A DNA stretch of 64,000 nucleotides, from assembly GCA_024811115.1 (NCBI GenBank), contig JAKOGH010000859.1:30562-94561 (forward strand), given 5' to 3'. Source of the DNA: Terana coerulea. Lineage: Eukaryota > Basidiomycota > Agaricomycetes > Polyporales > Phanerochaetaceae. The position numbers and the translations under genes were made by a program. The notes below the pieces were generated by a model. The model had not been told where the DNA came from. It made no database searches and was given only the letters and a program-made list of their open reading frames with translations. The stretch's first letter is position 1. Each line of letters starts with the position of its first letter. This document shows positions 1 to 12,353 of the stretch, piece by piece.

Positions 1-10
1 CGATGCTAAC

Positions 11-232
11 CTGGTATTTCGACACTGTTGCCCTGAGGCTTGCCAGCTCGAGCGAAAGAGGATGGTCTTCATCGATCTGCACGTCGGACATGAGGGTAAC
101 ATGCGTGGAATTATGGCCAATACGACAAGCAAGACCGCGGTCAGTAACAGCCTTGTATCGGCCGGATACCGGCCATTCAATGATGCCTTCCGGCGCTGCC
201 GTTGACGCAAAGATAACAAATCCGGCCGAAGC
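11..232 (-). CDS. Partial exon of an unrecognised gene running off the left edge
   Basis: The minus strand is open from a TAA at 233-235 down to a good splice donor (GTTAGC) at position 10, after which the gene would continue outside the window. The translation looks protein-like, with an ATG at 89-91 followed by MSDVQIDEDHPLSLELASLR, whose end resembles the start of a coiled coil. Codons upstream of this ATG also read naturally (for example GRYKAVTDRGL), so the exon may be internal and the ATG not the true start. I cannot assign a family. It is divergent from the deubiquitinase gene starting at 699 and would share its promoter region. The evidence is an open frame plus a donor site only. Confidence 0.35.
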
Positions 233-235
233 TTA

Positions 236-698
236 TACTTTAAGCTTCCGCTCCGGCCGGCCCAATCACTCAGCTAGTGGGCCGCCGCTTGAGCTTGCTC
301 GACTCTTGTCTCGTGCGCCCTCACATCTGCCTCCTCACCACTTCGCAGTCTTCAACGTTCAACAGTCCATCTACAACGGGGCTGCTTTGGTTAGAGAAAT
401 CTAATTCCAACATCTGCACCAAAATTCATCCACTATCCGCTAGGTGAAGTCGAAGTAGTGCCTCCAGCCTCGCGTACCCTGGCACTGCCGTGTATTTGGG
501 ACTGCTTTCCGAAGGAACATCGCGCTATTTTGCATGTATTGTTAGCAATCGCCAAGATATACCTGTATACGCATCCTTAATTCGTGAGTGTTCAAGCCTA
601 CATCTGTTACACTGCAGACTCCTAGACATCGTTCAACGCTGACGCAGCTACCATTCACCCTCCTTCTCGGGGGAATGTCCACGACAGAATAGGAAAAC
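236..698. other. Intergenic region upstream of the Ubp3 gene
   Basis: No supported gene. The short plus-strand open frame here is antisense to the left-edge exon and has no family resemblance. This stretch presumably holds the promoter and 5' UTR of the gene starting at 699; I see no clear TATA box. Confidence 0.5.
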
Positions 699-3671
699 AT
701 GTCGAATCCTCCTCATCATACCTACACGCACCCAGGAGCGTCGTACTACCATCATCCGCCGCCACCTGTACCTCAATATCCTTACAATGGTCACGCCGCG
801 CCTTATTACCCATACCCGATGAACCACATGAATGGACCAACCCCCCTCCACACCAACCTGCTTCCCCTCGTATGAATGGTGCAGGGCGTGGCGGTTACAA
901 CGCACACCGAGCCAGTGGCCCCAGCTACCAACATTTCCCGCATATGCACCCTCACCATCATCAGCCGTATTTCCAACCACAACCGATGTCTCCTGCTGCC
1001 ATGTCTCCGACAAGTCCGTACGCTCATCCGCAAAAGTACTCACCTCATCCCCAACACATGCCCTACTCACCGTCGTACGCCCCTCCCCCGCCAAATACTT
1101 CAGTCTATAATCCGCAGTGGACTCAAACGCTTTCCCCGCTACCGAAACAGCTTTCCATGCCCGCACAGCTTCCACAGCCTGTAACACCGGTCGAAGAGCC
1201 GCCAACCGTGTCTCATCTCCCGGAGGCGCCTTCAGAAACCTCTGTGGAGCCTGTGAAGCGGGAAACGACGACAGAGGACCCATTACCCGTCGAACAACCG
1301 CTTGAGACCGCGGCCCCGGACCCTGCTTCATCACCTCCTCCTACCGCGCATCCAGAGCCCCCACCCCTCGAGTTCCTCTCTGAACACGTTGATCGACCAT
1401 CGACACCACAGAGTCCAGCTTCCACATCGTCCAAACTATCTGAGACCAATCGCTCGTCGAGTAGTTTCGTGATATGGTCAAGGAAGCCCCGCGATCCTGC
1501 ACGTGCTGAGGCGGTTATGATCTCTGCTCGCGCTCATCCGCCCCAAGAGATGCTGCAGCAGGCGTTGAGCATCCGGACGCCTCCGCAATCACCGAAGATT
1601 CGTCGTGCTAAGTCTGTAGCACCTGTGCCGACTTTGGGTCTTGCTGGTATCTCAGACCAGGCCGAGCAGGACACGAGATCGGATTCGCTAGAAGTACCGT
1701 CTTCTGCCGCGACCGAGATTACCTCCAGTTTGACAGAGCCAGCCACACCTCTTGACGGTTCCCCAACTACCACCAAATACATCTGTGTCTGTCATCGCCG
1801 CTTCTCCTGTACAACAAACGAAGACCCTAGAGTCACTCCGAGGTCAAGGCTGACATCTTGCCCGCTGTGCCTGCCGAGGAAGATTCCGCAGTCGCTGAGC
1901 CGGACACCCAAGCTACACCAGCTCCTTCTCATGTCGATGAGAAACCCGCGTCCCCTGCTCCGACTCCCAAGCCCGCTGCGCCAGCAGTCAAGAAATCATG
2001 GGCGTCGCTTCTCGCACCGACCGATGCTACTGCATCCTCCTCTAAATCTCGTCTTCCCACGTCTTCCGTCGTTGGCTTCTCAATCCCGGCTGGTTTGCAG
2101 GGCGGTTCTGGCGCACCAGGCAGCTCAGGCGGCGCGTCCAGTGCAGCCGTCCGCCCGGAGTTGGTTAGCCTTCTGAACAACGGTCCCACCGGCGTCATGC
2201 CACCGCCAAGATTCGTCCTCGCGGTCTCATTAACACCGGAAACATGTGCTTCGCCAACGCAGTTCTCCAAATTCTGGTTTACTGCCCGCCATTTTACCGT
2301 CTGTTCACCGAGCTCGGGAAGTACATCACTGGTCCTGTCGTTGGATCGCAGCAAGAGGGCAGCAAGGCTACGCCATTGGTGGATGCTATCATCCAGTTCC
2401 TGAAGGAGTTCGGCGTGAAGGAGGAAGAGAAGAAGAGTGACTTCAAGTCGAAGGGCAAGGAGCGAGAAGAGGACTTTGATGATCTCGACTCGTTTATCCC
2501 GACCTACGTCTATGAAGTTATGAAAGAAAAGAAGCGGTTTGCTAGCATGGTGGTACGCTTACCTTTCCGTTACATCACGGGAACAAACCCTGATTTCTCT
2601 TGTCGTAGGGCGGTCATCAAGAAGATGCAGAAGAGTTCCTTGGCTTCTTCCTGGATACTCTCGAGGAGGAGCTTCTCTCCATATCCTCTTCCTTGACTTC
2701 GAGCACTGTCCAGAAGGAAGAAGAGTCAACGCAAGATAATGGATGGATGGAAGTTGGGAAGAAGAACCGTACATCGACGACCCGTGCGGTGCGTGCAACT
2801 GTATAGCCTGTTTGTTCGCTTCCTTGCTCAACTGTTTCTGCAGACAAAAGCTGCTGACTCGCCGATAACGCGCATCTTTGGTGGCAAATTCCGTTCGACT
2901 CTGAAAGCACCGCATCAAAAGGATTCCGTGACGTTCGAGGACTGGAGATCGCTGCGTTTGGACATACAAGTAGGCCTTATCTCTTGTACCCCGAGACGCA
3001 CATGATCCACTAACTCGATGTACAGCGTGAGCAAATACACACGATCAAGGATGCCCTACAGTCTATCTCGCAGCCACATTCCGTGGAGATCACATCCCCG
3101 ACACGGCCAGGCCAGGTTATCGAAGCATCACGGCAAGAGCTCATCGACGCATTCCCTGCTGTGTTGGTGCTCCACCTCAAACGGTTTGAGTACGATACGA
3201 ATGTACGAGATGTTGTCAAAATAGGGAAGCAGGTGTCATTTGGCCCAGAGTTGGAGATTGGACCAGGTACGCTCACGGGATCATGCTGGATCAATCTACT
3301 GACCATCGGGCACGTAGACCTTATTGCCCCGACACAAAGAACGACGCGGCCGGTTAAGTATCAGTTGTTCGGAGGTTGGTTTATTTCTATCTTACATGCT
3401 TGCCTTGACCGAAGCTGATATTATTGCTCCCCTAGCTCTCTATCACCACGGCCAATCCGCATCAGGCGGACACTACACCCTCGACGTGCTTCATCCCAAT
3501 CGCGACCTGAACGATCGGCCACGACAAGCATGGATACGCATTGACGACGAGCTCGTGTCCGACATCCGTCCCGAAGACGTCTTCGCCGGGCCAGAGCACA
3601 ACGACCGGTGCGCGTACCTCCTGTTCTACCGCAGGTTAGGTGCGGCACCGCCGAGCAAACCGTGGCCATAG
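699..3671 (+). CDS. ubp3: Ubiquitin carboxyl-terminal hydrolase, Ubp3/USP10 type
   Basis: Cysteine protease that removes ubiquitin; Ubp3/USP10 acts with Bre5/G3BP in trafficking, ribophagy and stress responses. The N-terminal half is Pro/Ser/Thr-rich and low complexity, starting MSNPPHHTYTHPGASYY. The catalytic domain starts at about 2220 with the Cys box RGLINTGNMCFANAVLQ. It continues with GHQEDAEEFLGFFLDTL and ends with the His box YHHGQSASGGHYTLDV near 3437-3485 and CAYLLFYRR at the C-terminus. Five introns are clear: 2553-2608, 2789-2843, 2970-3025, 3267-3317 and 3375-3435. Three single missing bases break the frame in the first exon, at about 842 (C run), 1842 and 2221. Each moves the frame the same way, and restoring one C at 2221 gives the family motif FVPRGLIN. 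I take these as assembly errors. Divergent from the left-edge gene, convergent with Pmt2. Family assignment is secure. Confidence 0.9.
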
Positions 3672-3944
3672 GCAGTGAAGTAACTTCACGCTCCCCTGCG
3701 TAACCTCACCCCTGTTGCCTCGTGTTGGACCAATACATTCTATTATCTTACGCTTCTACTTGCATGACAATTTGCGGTCTTGCTTTCGCCTCATAATTGG
3801 CATGCATGACATCACAACAAACATGACCAGACAATGTTTTGCGGCTACACTATACCCTTGAGAGGAGCGAATTATAATTACGTGTCCGTGATAGGCGAGG
3901 GAAGCACAGGCAGCGATAGCCACTACGTACAAGCCCATCCTACA

Positions 3945-6885
3945 TTATAGATTATATATGTTCCATGACTAACGACAATGCATCAGTTTCACACACGACA
4001 CTACGGGAGTAAACGCATGCACTCACTTTTCGCCAGTGAAGACCCCAGTAGTCATTGATAGGTCCGTCAATACCGAAGGCGACACCCTTCCACCACCAGA
4101 AGGTCGCCAGGATGGAGAAGGCGCACGTGCCGAAGACGATCCACTTCGTCCGCTCCGACAGCCGCTTCGTCGTGAAGACAAAGTGGTCGATGAGGTGGGC
4201 GAGCATCAGTACGGCGAAGTACAGCGTCGGCAGGTAGTGGTGGATGTACGTGACACGGCCCATGATCATGAACGGGACTAATCGCCGGATTAGTGGTGCG
4301 CGTCAATACAACTGACAATGAGGGACTCACAGTAGTGCAAGAACCACCCGAAGAAGGCGACCTTGCCAACGTACAGGAAGTGGTCCCATTCGCCTGTGGA
4401 CCAATCGTGGGTGAGCAAACGAGGCAATGGCAAAGAACGGCTACATACGCTGGTCCATGTCGACGTACTTGCGCTGGCTGCGCATGAGGTACACACCGAG
4501 CGACGCGAGGCCGACGACCAGGCTGACGCTCCCGCCCCACCAGATCACGGGCGTGCCGAGGAGATAGTACTTGATCTGGTTGTCGCCCCAGCCGCACATG
4601 CGCAGGCCGAGCTTAAGGAACGGCCAGTCCGTCGGCTTCGAGGCGAGGATGTCCTCTTGTCCGGGTCGGGGATCAGCGCGTTGTTCGACGTCATCATCGC
4701 GACGTTGAGGTGCCAGAAGTCGCGCAGGAAAGGCGACTTGTAGAGCTTGGTGTTCCCGGGGGCACTGTGCGTGTGCAGTTAGCGCAGTCTCACGGCTCAA
4801 GCGGATCGGGAGGGACTTACGGCGGCCGTTCCAGTGGCTCTCGACGTTCCAATACGTGTGCGTGTCCTTGGGGTTGTTCTCCTTGTCGCAGCTGACCTCG
4901 ACCTGCTTGAAGCCCCACTGCGGCAGGATCGCGTTCGCGGCGCGGAGGTAGCAGCCGAGCGCGTGATGGCGGAAGCGCACACGCGTCGTGAGCGAGTGCA
5001 CCGTCGTCGGCTTCTCGCGCGACTTGAGGTCGTCGACGACCTCGACGACCCAGTAGTCGTGGTTGTCGCCGATCGTGCCGTTGCCGTAGCACGAGACCTC
5101 GTAGTTCAGCTTCGTCACCGGCGCCGCGATCGTGTGCGAGTGCAGGTTGCGCGTCGTCGCGACGTGGCTCAGGCGGATGATGTGGCCGTCCTCGAGGAAG
5201 CGGATGGGGCCCTCGGGGTCGTACGCCGCCTCGTCCCAGCGCGGCAGCACGATCCAGTTGTTGTTCTCGTCTTTGTAGTGGTAGCAGGTGATCTGCTGCT
5301 GCTGCGAGCCGGTCGGGAAGGTCTGCACATGCGAGTGGAGAAGCCCTCCGCCGTACCCGACATTCTTGAGGGTGAGCGTCGAGCCGTACGCAACCTCTAA
5401 CGGGGACGAGGAGAAGTCGTTCCCGACGAGATTGGCTTGGAAGAGAGCTCATCTGGGCATCACCGGGCCCCGAGTGGTTGAGAATTAGGAAGTGCAGTTT
5501 GAAGGACGTCATGTAGACAAGAATGGGCAACACAATGAGACAAGCTACCCGGGCTCCCCAGTGTCTTGCTTGATCTCGCTATAGGTAAACTGTCAGCCCT
5601 TTAGGACATTTGACACTGACATTGACAACATACCGCAGACATTCTGAGGTCACCAAACTTGTCCCAGAGATCCTCAATAGTGTACAGCCCGACGAGGGTG
5701 GTGACGAAGAGACCGACCCATTTTACGCTGGCACGATGTTAGTAGAGAGTCCGCCTCTGTAGAACACGACTATACCTGGTTACACAACCGATCGAAATAC
5801 CGGTGAATGAAAGCCATAGCCACCAGTCGATTGAAAACGACCTGATCGACAGTCAGTCTGGCGCAATGGACTGCGGGCCGATTGCACGCACTGGTATTGT
5901 TGGTTGTGGAATTTGGTAAGACCGAAAACCGTAGTGAACGTGAAGAAGAGAAGCATTGAATCCAGCAAGATGAACCGAGAGATGCACAGCCAGCCGACAT
6001 CTACGAGTTTTCAGTATGTGAAGCGTGTTAAAGAGCACGGTAGTAAGACATACCAAGAAGAACCATTAACGCGACCAGATGACATGCCCGCCAGCTCATG
6101 CCCAGCTCGACTGCAGTGTACCACCCGAGCGGGACCATCGCGACCCCAAACATCGCCATCATGACGCGCATCGCGACGTACGGGACGGTGTCCGGGTACG
6201 CCTCGCCGCTCTTGAACTCGAACGAGCCGTCGTAGCCAGACAACAGGCCGGCGAGCCCGACGAGCATCTTGCCGAGCGGCGGGTGCACGTCGAAGTAGAA
6301 CTCGCGCTTGAGGTAGTGGCTGCCGAACTTGCCAAAGTGCGCCTCGTCCCAGACGACCGTGCCCGAGCGGCCGATCTGGTGGAAGCGCGTCCAGCACGAG
6401 AGCAGCGTGTACGCGAGCGGCGGGATGTGCTCCAGGTTCTGGTGCAGGAACTCGCTCTGCGGGGCGGGCGTGCGAGGTGTCAGGGAGGGGTGCGAGGTGA
6501 GACAGGTGGACAGCACGTACGATGGTGGTCGCCGGCGGCGGGGCGGACGACGAGGCCGGCCACTGCTGGGCACCCTCGACGTCCTCATTTTTGCATACAC
6601 GTCCTTCCCTCCGTCGTCGTACTCTTCTGGCACGTCGACATGGTTAGGGTACACGCCGTTGCCCCCGGGGGCGCGAGTGACCCGCCTGCGTGCCGTCTCC
6701 TCGTTCATGTAGTGCAGCGGCAGCTCCTCCTTTTCGCTCCGTGGACCAGCCCAGCCAGCGTTGTGTGGGTGCGTGGACGTCGTCGGGTGCGGGTGGTGGA
6801 TGTGTTCGAATTCGGACGAGGTGCGCGGGGAGACCTCTGGGGTGCCGAAGTTGAGAGAGATCGGGTCTGAGCCTGAGCGTTTCAT
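3945..6885 (-). CDS. pmt2: Protein O-mannosyltransferase, PMT2 family
   Basis: ER multispanning enzyme that transfers mannose from dolichyl-phosphate-mannose to Ser/Thr of secretory proteins, usually as a Pmt1-Pmt2 heterodimer. The N-terminal cytosolic tail starts [18 protein letters not shown]. The catalytic acidic pair lies in [20 protein letters not shown], followed by [16 protein letters not shown]. The luminal MIR region contains [21 protein letters not shown]-terminal membrane segments include [20 protein letters not shown]. The last intron (3969-4026) gives the end WRKSWNIYNL, better than reading through. About ten introns are present. Single-base frame breaks occur near 4655, 4758-4762 (C run on the coding strand), 5449 and 6588 (A run, before ENDV-like [13 protein letters not shown]). 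All are repaired by one base and I treat them as sequencing errors. The family call PMT2 rather than PMT1 or PMT4 rests on the catalytic and [10 protein letters not shown] motifs. Confidence 0.9.
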
Positions 6886-7283
6886 CCGAGGCCAAAGTCT
6901 GCGTCAACGGTGATCACTGCGGTGCGTGCAGAAATTCAGCGAGACACAACGCATGCGTCGGAGGTGGCAAGAGCAGACAGTAGAAGAAATATACGGGTAA
7001 GAGAGTAGATGATGCGTGGTTTCGCCCTGGTTCCTCCTGTCTGACACGTAGGCGCAGCAACAATATATCTATCGCACAGATGACTGCCGCCGGAATGCAC
7101 AGCCAAATACATCCCCTCATTTCGCTGATAATCGCTTTATCGCCGGGAGCAAGAGGTTATTCCAGAGCATTACGTCGAATGTATAGAACAGGGAGAGAAG
7201 AAGCAGAATACTTTTGTGCGAATACACTGGTACAGACAAGACAGAAAGGCGAGGGAAACAACAAAAGAAAGTAGCCGTGAAGT
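6886..7283. other. Intergenic: Pmt2 promoter and Nop1 3' flank
   Basis: About 400 bases between the Pmt2 start and the fibrillarin stop, both on the minus strand. It contains short open frames only. I see no RNA gene or repeat. Confidence 0.5.
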
Positions 7284-8591
7284 TTACTTGTGCCGTTGGT
7301 AAACAGCTGTGGGAGTTCGCGATGAGAGGAAATCCAATTGGAAAGTCGTGAGGTACACACCTGCCACCATGGCGTGGTCACGTTCGTACGGCTCGAGCGT
7401 TACCTGCTCCAAGGGTTTGAATTTCTCCTTCCGCAAGAGGTCAACTTCTTGTGCGAATACGGTCTCGGGAGCTGCTGTCGAGTCGATACAGCTGGCCTTG
7501 ATAGGAGATGACAATGTGACCGCCGTTCTTCAAGAAGTACTCGGCGTTGAGACAGACAATACGAGCTTGATCTGGTTGAGCAACATCGGCGAAGATGACG
7601 TCGACAGCTCCGACAAGCATACGGTATTTCTGTGGTGTCCGGGCATCCTCGACGATGGCTGCAAATCATTCACAGTATGAGTTTGGAAGGTATCACTGAA
7701 TCTTGAGGGAGTACTCACGGATGACATTGGTGCGTTTCTTGGCCATACCAATCAGGTCACGGCCTGACCGTGGCGAAAACTCAACTGCATACACAGAGCC
7801 TTCCTGCAGAAATGTGAGTGGAAAGCGAACAGGAAGATTTATGTGTCGCACGCACCGGTCCAACGATATCTGCTACGTGCGAGACGGACGTTCCACTCGC
7901 GGCACCGAGGTACAGAACCTTCTTGCCTGGTTCGATGAAAATATGGTCCATACCGCCAAGGATGCCGGCAGCCAGCTTTGAACGGAAAGGGTTCCAGACA
8001 CGGTATTCGATCTTCGTGTCGTCCACGCCGCCGTCGATGGAGATGCGCTTCTCGCCGTAGACCGACTCGCCGGGCACAAGGTTCTTAGTGACCAACATGG
8101 AGTCCTTGCCCTTGGCGATGAACACACCGGGATGCCTGTGAGGCTCGAGAACAACATTCGCGCCGCCCCGTCCTCCACGTGCACCACCGCGTCCACCGCG
8201 AGGCGCACCCCGACCGCGAGGAGCGCCCCGTCCCCCGCCGCGCCCTCCGCCCCTTCCGCCCCTGTCACCGCCGCGTTTTGCTACACCGCCGCGGTCGCCA
8301 AAGCCTCCTCTACCGCCAAAGCCTCCACCGCCACCACCAAAGCCACCACCACCACCACCAAAGCCTCCACCTGAGATATGCGGAGCAGTTAGTGACGAAA
8401 CGATGTTCTGAAAGATGGCTTGCGCACCTCGTCCACCGCCGCGACCACCCCTGTCTCCGCCTCCTCGTCCGCCGCCGCGACCTCCACGCCCGCCGCCAAA
8501 GCCGCCACGCCCGCCTGGTGCACCTACACAAAGCGCATACAATCAGTTTCCGCAAACGACCTGTCGTCGATGCGCACATACCAAATGCCAT
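7284..8591 (-). CDS. nop1: Fibrillarin, box C/D snoRNP 2'-O-methyltransferase
   Basis: Nucleolar methyltransferase that 2'-O-methylates rRNA guided by box C/D snoRNAs, and also methylates histone H2A. A tiny first exon encodes MAFG, spliced to a long Gly/Arg-rich (GAR) domain of RGG and FGG repeats. The methyltransferase fold follows: [20 protein letters not shown], then the SAM motif [40 protein letters not shown], and [17 protein letters not shown]. The last exon encodes AAVYQRHK before TAA. Five or so introns all have good GT-AG sites, including one inside the GAR domain. One extra base near 7502 breaks the frame between NGGHIVIS and [12 protein letters not shown]. Fibrillarin is essential and highly conserved, so this break is best explained as an assembly error. 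Divergent from the MFS gene at 9652. Confidence 0.93.
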
Positions 8592-9651
8592 GTTATCCTA
8601 CTAGCGGTATGGGTGGGCTTGAGGTCGTTATTTGGCGCTTCCCCGAAAATTTTGGTTGAAGGCAGAATCCACGAAAGGTCAATTGATATGGCCTTATTTA
8701 CGCGGATAAGACTTGGTTTTGTGAAAATAACTGCAGTATAATAGGCGCCTGTTGCGGTACGGGGTCCCGATTGATCGTCCTCGCAAAGGAGAGCGCATCA
8801 GCTGTGATCGAGATCGCAGCATTGATCTAAAGGCAAGGCCACAAAGCTTTCGGCTTGCAGATCCGCCTCCCTTCCTTCAACCTTGTTATTAATATTCTTG
8901 CCCCTCACAGCGCTCGTAGGCTTGCTTGAGGCTATAGAACTATCATTCTATACAGACCTGCAATATTGAGATGACTAAAGCGGTGTAACAGCCGGTACTC
9001 CGTCCGTGTGCGCCTAGATTGAAGCTGAAAAGGCGGCGCCCACCCGCCGGAACGCGGCTGCTGATTGGACGTCGACGGCGGAAGGTACGGCGGGGAGATC
9101 GAACGGAGTTTGTTTAATTTTGGCAACTGCCATCGGCCGACATGTTTGAGATTGACGTATTCGCCAGCGGACGCCGGCGACCAGCTGCACGGCGGAGGTC
9201 CTGCTCAGATACCGTTTAGCTTCATGCTCCTCGCATCTGCAATTTGATCTGACAGGCCAGCAGTTGCCAGCACGCATCGTCGAGGCCCGCGGTAAAACAC
9301 CCCAAGCCTTGATCGCCGGGGGAATATCAAGTGTTGCCACCATTTTCGAAAAGTCCACCCGAATGGAGGGGAAGAAGCACGCATCGGCATCGGAAGACAC
9401 ACGGATGAGTACATAGCGTGCTTGTACAGTCAGCCCAGCTCCTCCTCCTTGTCTCCCACCTGTCACAACCGCTGGTGCAAGGACATATATACTGGGTTCT
9501 GCTCTGCCCAGTCTTTATCTCCCTCACTGAAAGTAAGCATCCGACTTCCTACCCGCCGATACTTGCACTTGAGCTCATCCGTGGCCCAACCACTGCGCAG
9601 CGTTTAGCTCTCTTGATCGCCCCACCGGCCGCCCCCAAAGAGTTCGACAGG
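8592..9651. other. Divergent promoter region, Nop1 / MFS gene
   Basis: About 1.06 kb without a supported gene. The right part resembles the upstream region of the second permease copy (near 16130-16281): both have a similar run containing CTGCCCAGTC and TTGAGCTCATC before the ATG. The tandem duplication therefore seems to have included the promoter-proximal DNA. Confidence 0.5.
9484..9492 (+). promoter_or_regulatory. Likely TATA box of the first MFS permease
   Basis: CATATATAC lies about 160 bases upstream of the ATG at 9652, with a CT-rich stretch after it. The assignment is by sequence and position only. Confidence 0.4.
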
Positions 9652-11527
9652 ATGTCCATTCAGAGACACGACTCCGTCGTCAGCGAGCGCGGCGACGATG
9701 ACAAGACGATCAGCGGCCAGGAGCGCGAGTACTCCGAGAAGAAGGACGTGGAGAACGGGCTGCCCAGCTCCGCGTCCGGCTCCGACTCCGTCAAGACGCG
9801 GGAGGCGAGTCAGGACGGCGAGTCCGTCGAGGACGAGTTCCCTGACGGCGGCTTCAGGGCGTGGCTGGTCGTTGCGGGGGTGCGTCCTGCAGCGTTGCCG
9901 TACGTAATGAGTTACTAAGTCAGTTCGTCGTCCATCAGGCGTCGCTCGGCACGCTAGCGACATTCGGCTTCGTCAATGCATGGGGGGTGCGTGCAGACTC
10001 GTCATGCGTGGTTCTTTGCATGAGGCTCACATCCGATATAGGTTTTCCAGGCGTACTACGAGCAGACGCTCCTGAAGGACACCTCACCGTCGACGATGTA
10101 CGTACTTCTTTGATATGCCCATCCGGACACATCCTTACGAGATTGCAGTGCTTGGATAGGGTCAATACAGTATGCCTTGGTCTTCATCCCCGGCCTGATC
10201 ACTGGCCGGCTGTTCGACATGGGACTGTTCAGAGCCCCTCTCGCCATAGCGAGCGCCTTCCTTGTTGTGGCGACGTTCCTCGTTGGCCAATGCACTGAGT
10301 ATTGGCAATTCCTGCTGTGCCAAGGATTTGCAGTCGGTGTAAGTTATCTGCCTCATGGTAGATAAAGCCACGCTGACCTGCTTCCTGTGACTTAGCTGGG
10401 AGCCGGTGTGATTTTTGGACCGCTGCTTGGTGTGGTGGCGCACTGGTTTAAAAGGCGAAAAGGCCTGGCCCTCGGGGTCGTGGCCGTCGGCTCCAGCTGT
10501 GGTGGCACCCTGTTCCCAATTGCAGCCCGGCGGCTCATTCAAGAGGTTGGGTGAGTGAATACACGTGATTAGATTGATTAAATCGACTCAACGACCGTCA
10601 GCTTCCCATGGACCATGCGGATTATAGGATTCATTCTTCTCGCGACACTCGCGGTCACGAACCTTACGCTCGAACGCCGGCTCCCCCCGAAGGAAGCGTC
10701 AGGACCGTTCTTCAACCTGCAGGCGTTCAAGGATCCCGCGTATTCAGTCTACTGCGCGGCAGGCTTCGTCACCTTCCTGGGCCTCTACACGGTCAGTCAT
10801 TGGCCAAGGGGCGTAGTGCGGGCAACTGACGCCTGGTGATGTGGCCGAAATAGGTCTTGACATATATTGATGTCAGCGCCGCGTTCGTTGGCATTGATGG
10901 AGACTTCTCCTTCTATCTCGTGTCCATCGCGAACGCGGGATCCGTCGTCGGCCGGCTCTCGGGCGGCGTGCTCGCAGACCGATATGGTAGGCGTTCGCTG
11001 TGGTTCTCCTACATTCTCGGAGATCTCACTATCTCCCATTAGGTGCGCTGAACGTTATGGCGCCCGCGACCTTCGTCGCCGGCATCCTGACGTACGTCTG
11101 GCCGTTCGTGACCTCCAAGGGCGGCTACATCGCCATCGGCCTGTTGTATGGGTGCGTGCTGCCTCATCGCTTCTACACCTCTTTCGGCTGACCGTGCGGC
11201 AGCGTCTCCTCGGGGTGTTCGTGTCCATGCTCGCCGCGCCGTTGATGAACATGGGCGAGACGCACGACGTGGGCGTGCGCCTGGGCATGTTCTTCACGAT
11301 CCTCGCGCTGGGCGCCCTCGCAGGGCCGCCCATCTCCGGGAGCGATCAACGAGGCGTCAGGCGGGTACAAGGTTGTGGGTTACTATGCAGGTGCGTCTCC
11401 GTGATGGCCGTGAGCTTAATAAAGCTCGGGCTTACCGCTTTGCGCAGGCTCGGCGGTGATGGTCTCCGTGGCGCTGCTTGTCGTCGTGCGCCAGCTCATA
11501 CTGCGGCGGCTGTGGGGAAGGATCTAA
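9652..11527 (+). CDS. MFS monocarboxylate-permease-like transporter, copy 1
   Basis: Plasma-membrane transporter of the MCT/MCH-like MFS family, expected to have 12 membrane segments. The substrate is unknown. The family signature DGGFRAWLVVAGASLGTLAT opens segment 1 after a charged N-terminal tail starting MSIQRHDSVVSERGDDDK. Further stretches are WGVFQAYYEQTLLKDTSPST, YALVFIPGLITGRLFDMGLF, HWFKRRKGLALGVVAVGSSC, RRLPPKEASGPFFN, GRLSGGVLADRYG and MNMGETHDVGVRLGMFFTI. It ends LILRRLWGRI. About nine short introns are inferred, at the same sites as the copy at 16282. One extra A at 11341 breaks the frame just before AINEAS; the second copy lacks it. The pair flanks a P450 on the opposite strand, which hints at uptake or export of a P450 substrate or product. 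Confidence 0.85.
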
Positions 11528-12353
11528 TGGATGCCCTCGACGACTGCTGCTTGTACTTTTGGATTTCTCTTCACGACACCGCAAGTAACGCCTCGGACAC
11601 GCTGCACCCTCACGCCCGCTTTCCCAATCTCTGCATAGCACGATATACCTTTAGCAATTATCCTAGACCTCATGCACGTAAGTTATCGCCTAGACCCCTG
11701 ACGCTCTCGTTCGCTTTGCATGTCCGCTCACGTCGCGTAATATCATGTTGTATCCTCGAGCCGTTCTCCCGGACGTGGTGTGTTGGTGGCGCATTCGATG
11801 TGGCGTGCTATCTCCTTTTGGAACGCGCACCTCCAAATGTGGTATGTCTGAATTGATGGCCTGTCTGTCCTGTCGATCAATTGTCAAGTAGGGTCTGGAC
11901 TCTGGTGTCCGAGGTCTCGTCTATTTCCCCTCGACTAAGCAACCGAATCGGACGCTTATGGCACTTCCAGACCTGTCACGCACAGAAGAAGGTGCCGGGC
12001 GGCTATCTATCGGCTCAAGTGGCCCTGAATATTGGGATGGTCATCCGCAGGGACGGAGCGTTGTTGGTCTTTTCACTCTGTCCTCGCTCACGCTCTTCGA
12101 ATGGAGGTACGAAAGTGCACAATGACATAACAGAGCTACTGTTGTGGATCACTAACCGCCGTAAACGGAGATATTGTACACCATCGGCATATATTCATTC
12201 TCACAATCAGGAAGTGTTATAGGTACGAAAGGAAACAGAAGAGCCTTCGTGGCATTGTATCGATGTTGTATTACGTTTCTGCACTGGCTGTAAGTATATA
12301 CCAACCTAGAACATGACCGCGCGTACTCACCTACACTCGCCTGCAGTGTAGCC
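11528..12353. other. Intergenic between convergent MFS and P450 genes
   Basis: About 825 bases holding the 3' flanks of the two genes. Only short open frames without family resemblance are present, and I see no repeat or RNA gene. Confidence 0.5.

Noticed and set aside
872..2176. A separate 434-codon gene starting at 872
   Set aside because: It is the Ubp3 N-terminal region read after a one-base loss in a C run; the true start is at 699 and the domain continues in other frames.
8179..8604. Plus-strand open frames rich in His, Arg and Pro
   Set aside because: They are the antisense of the Gly/Arg-rich domain of fibrillarin.
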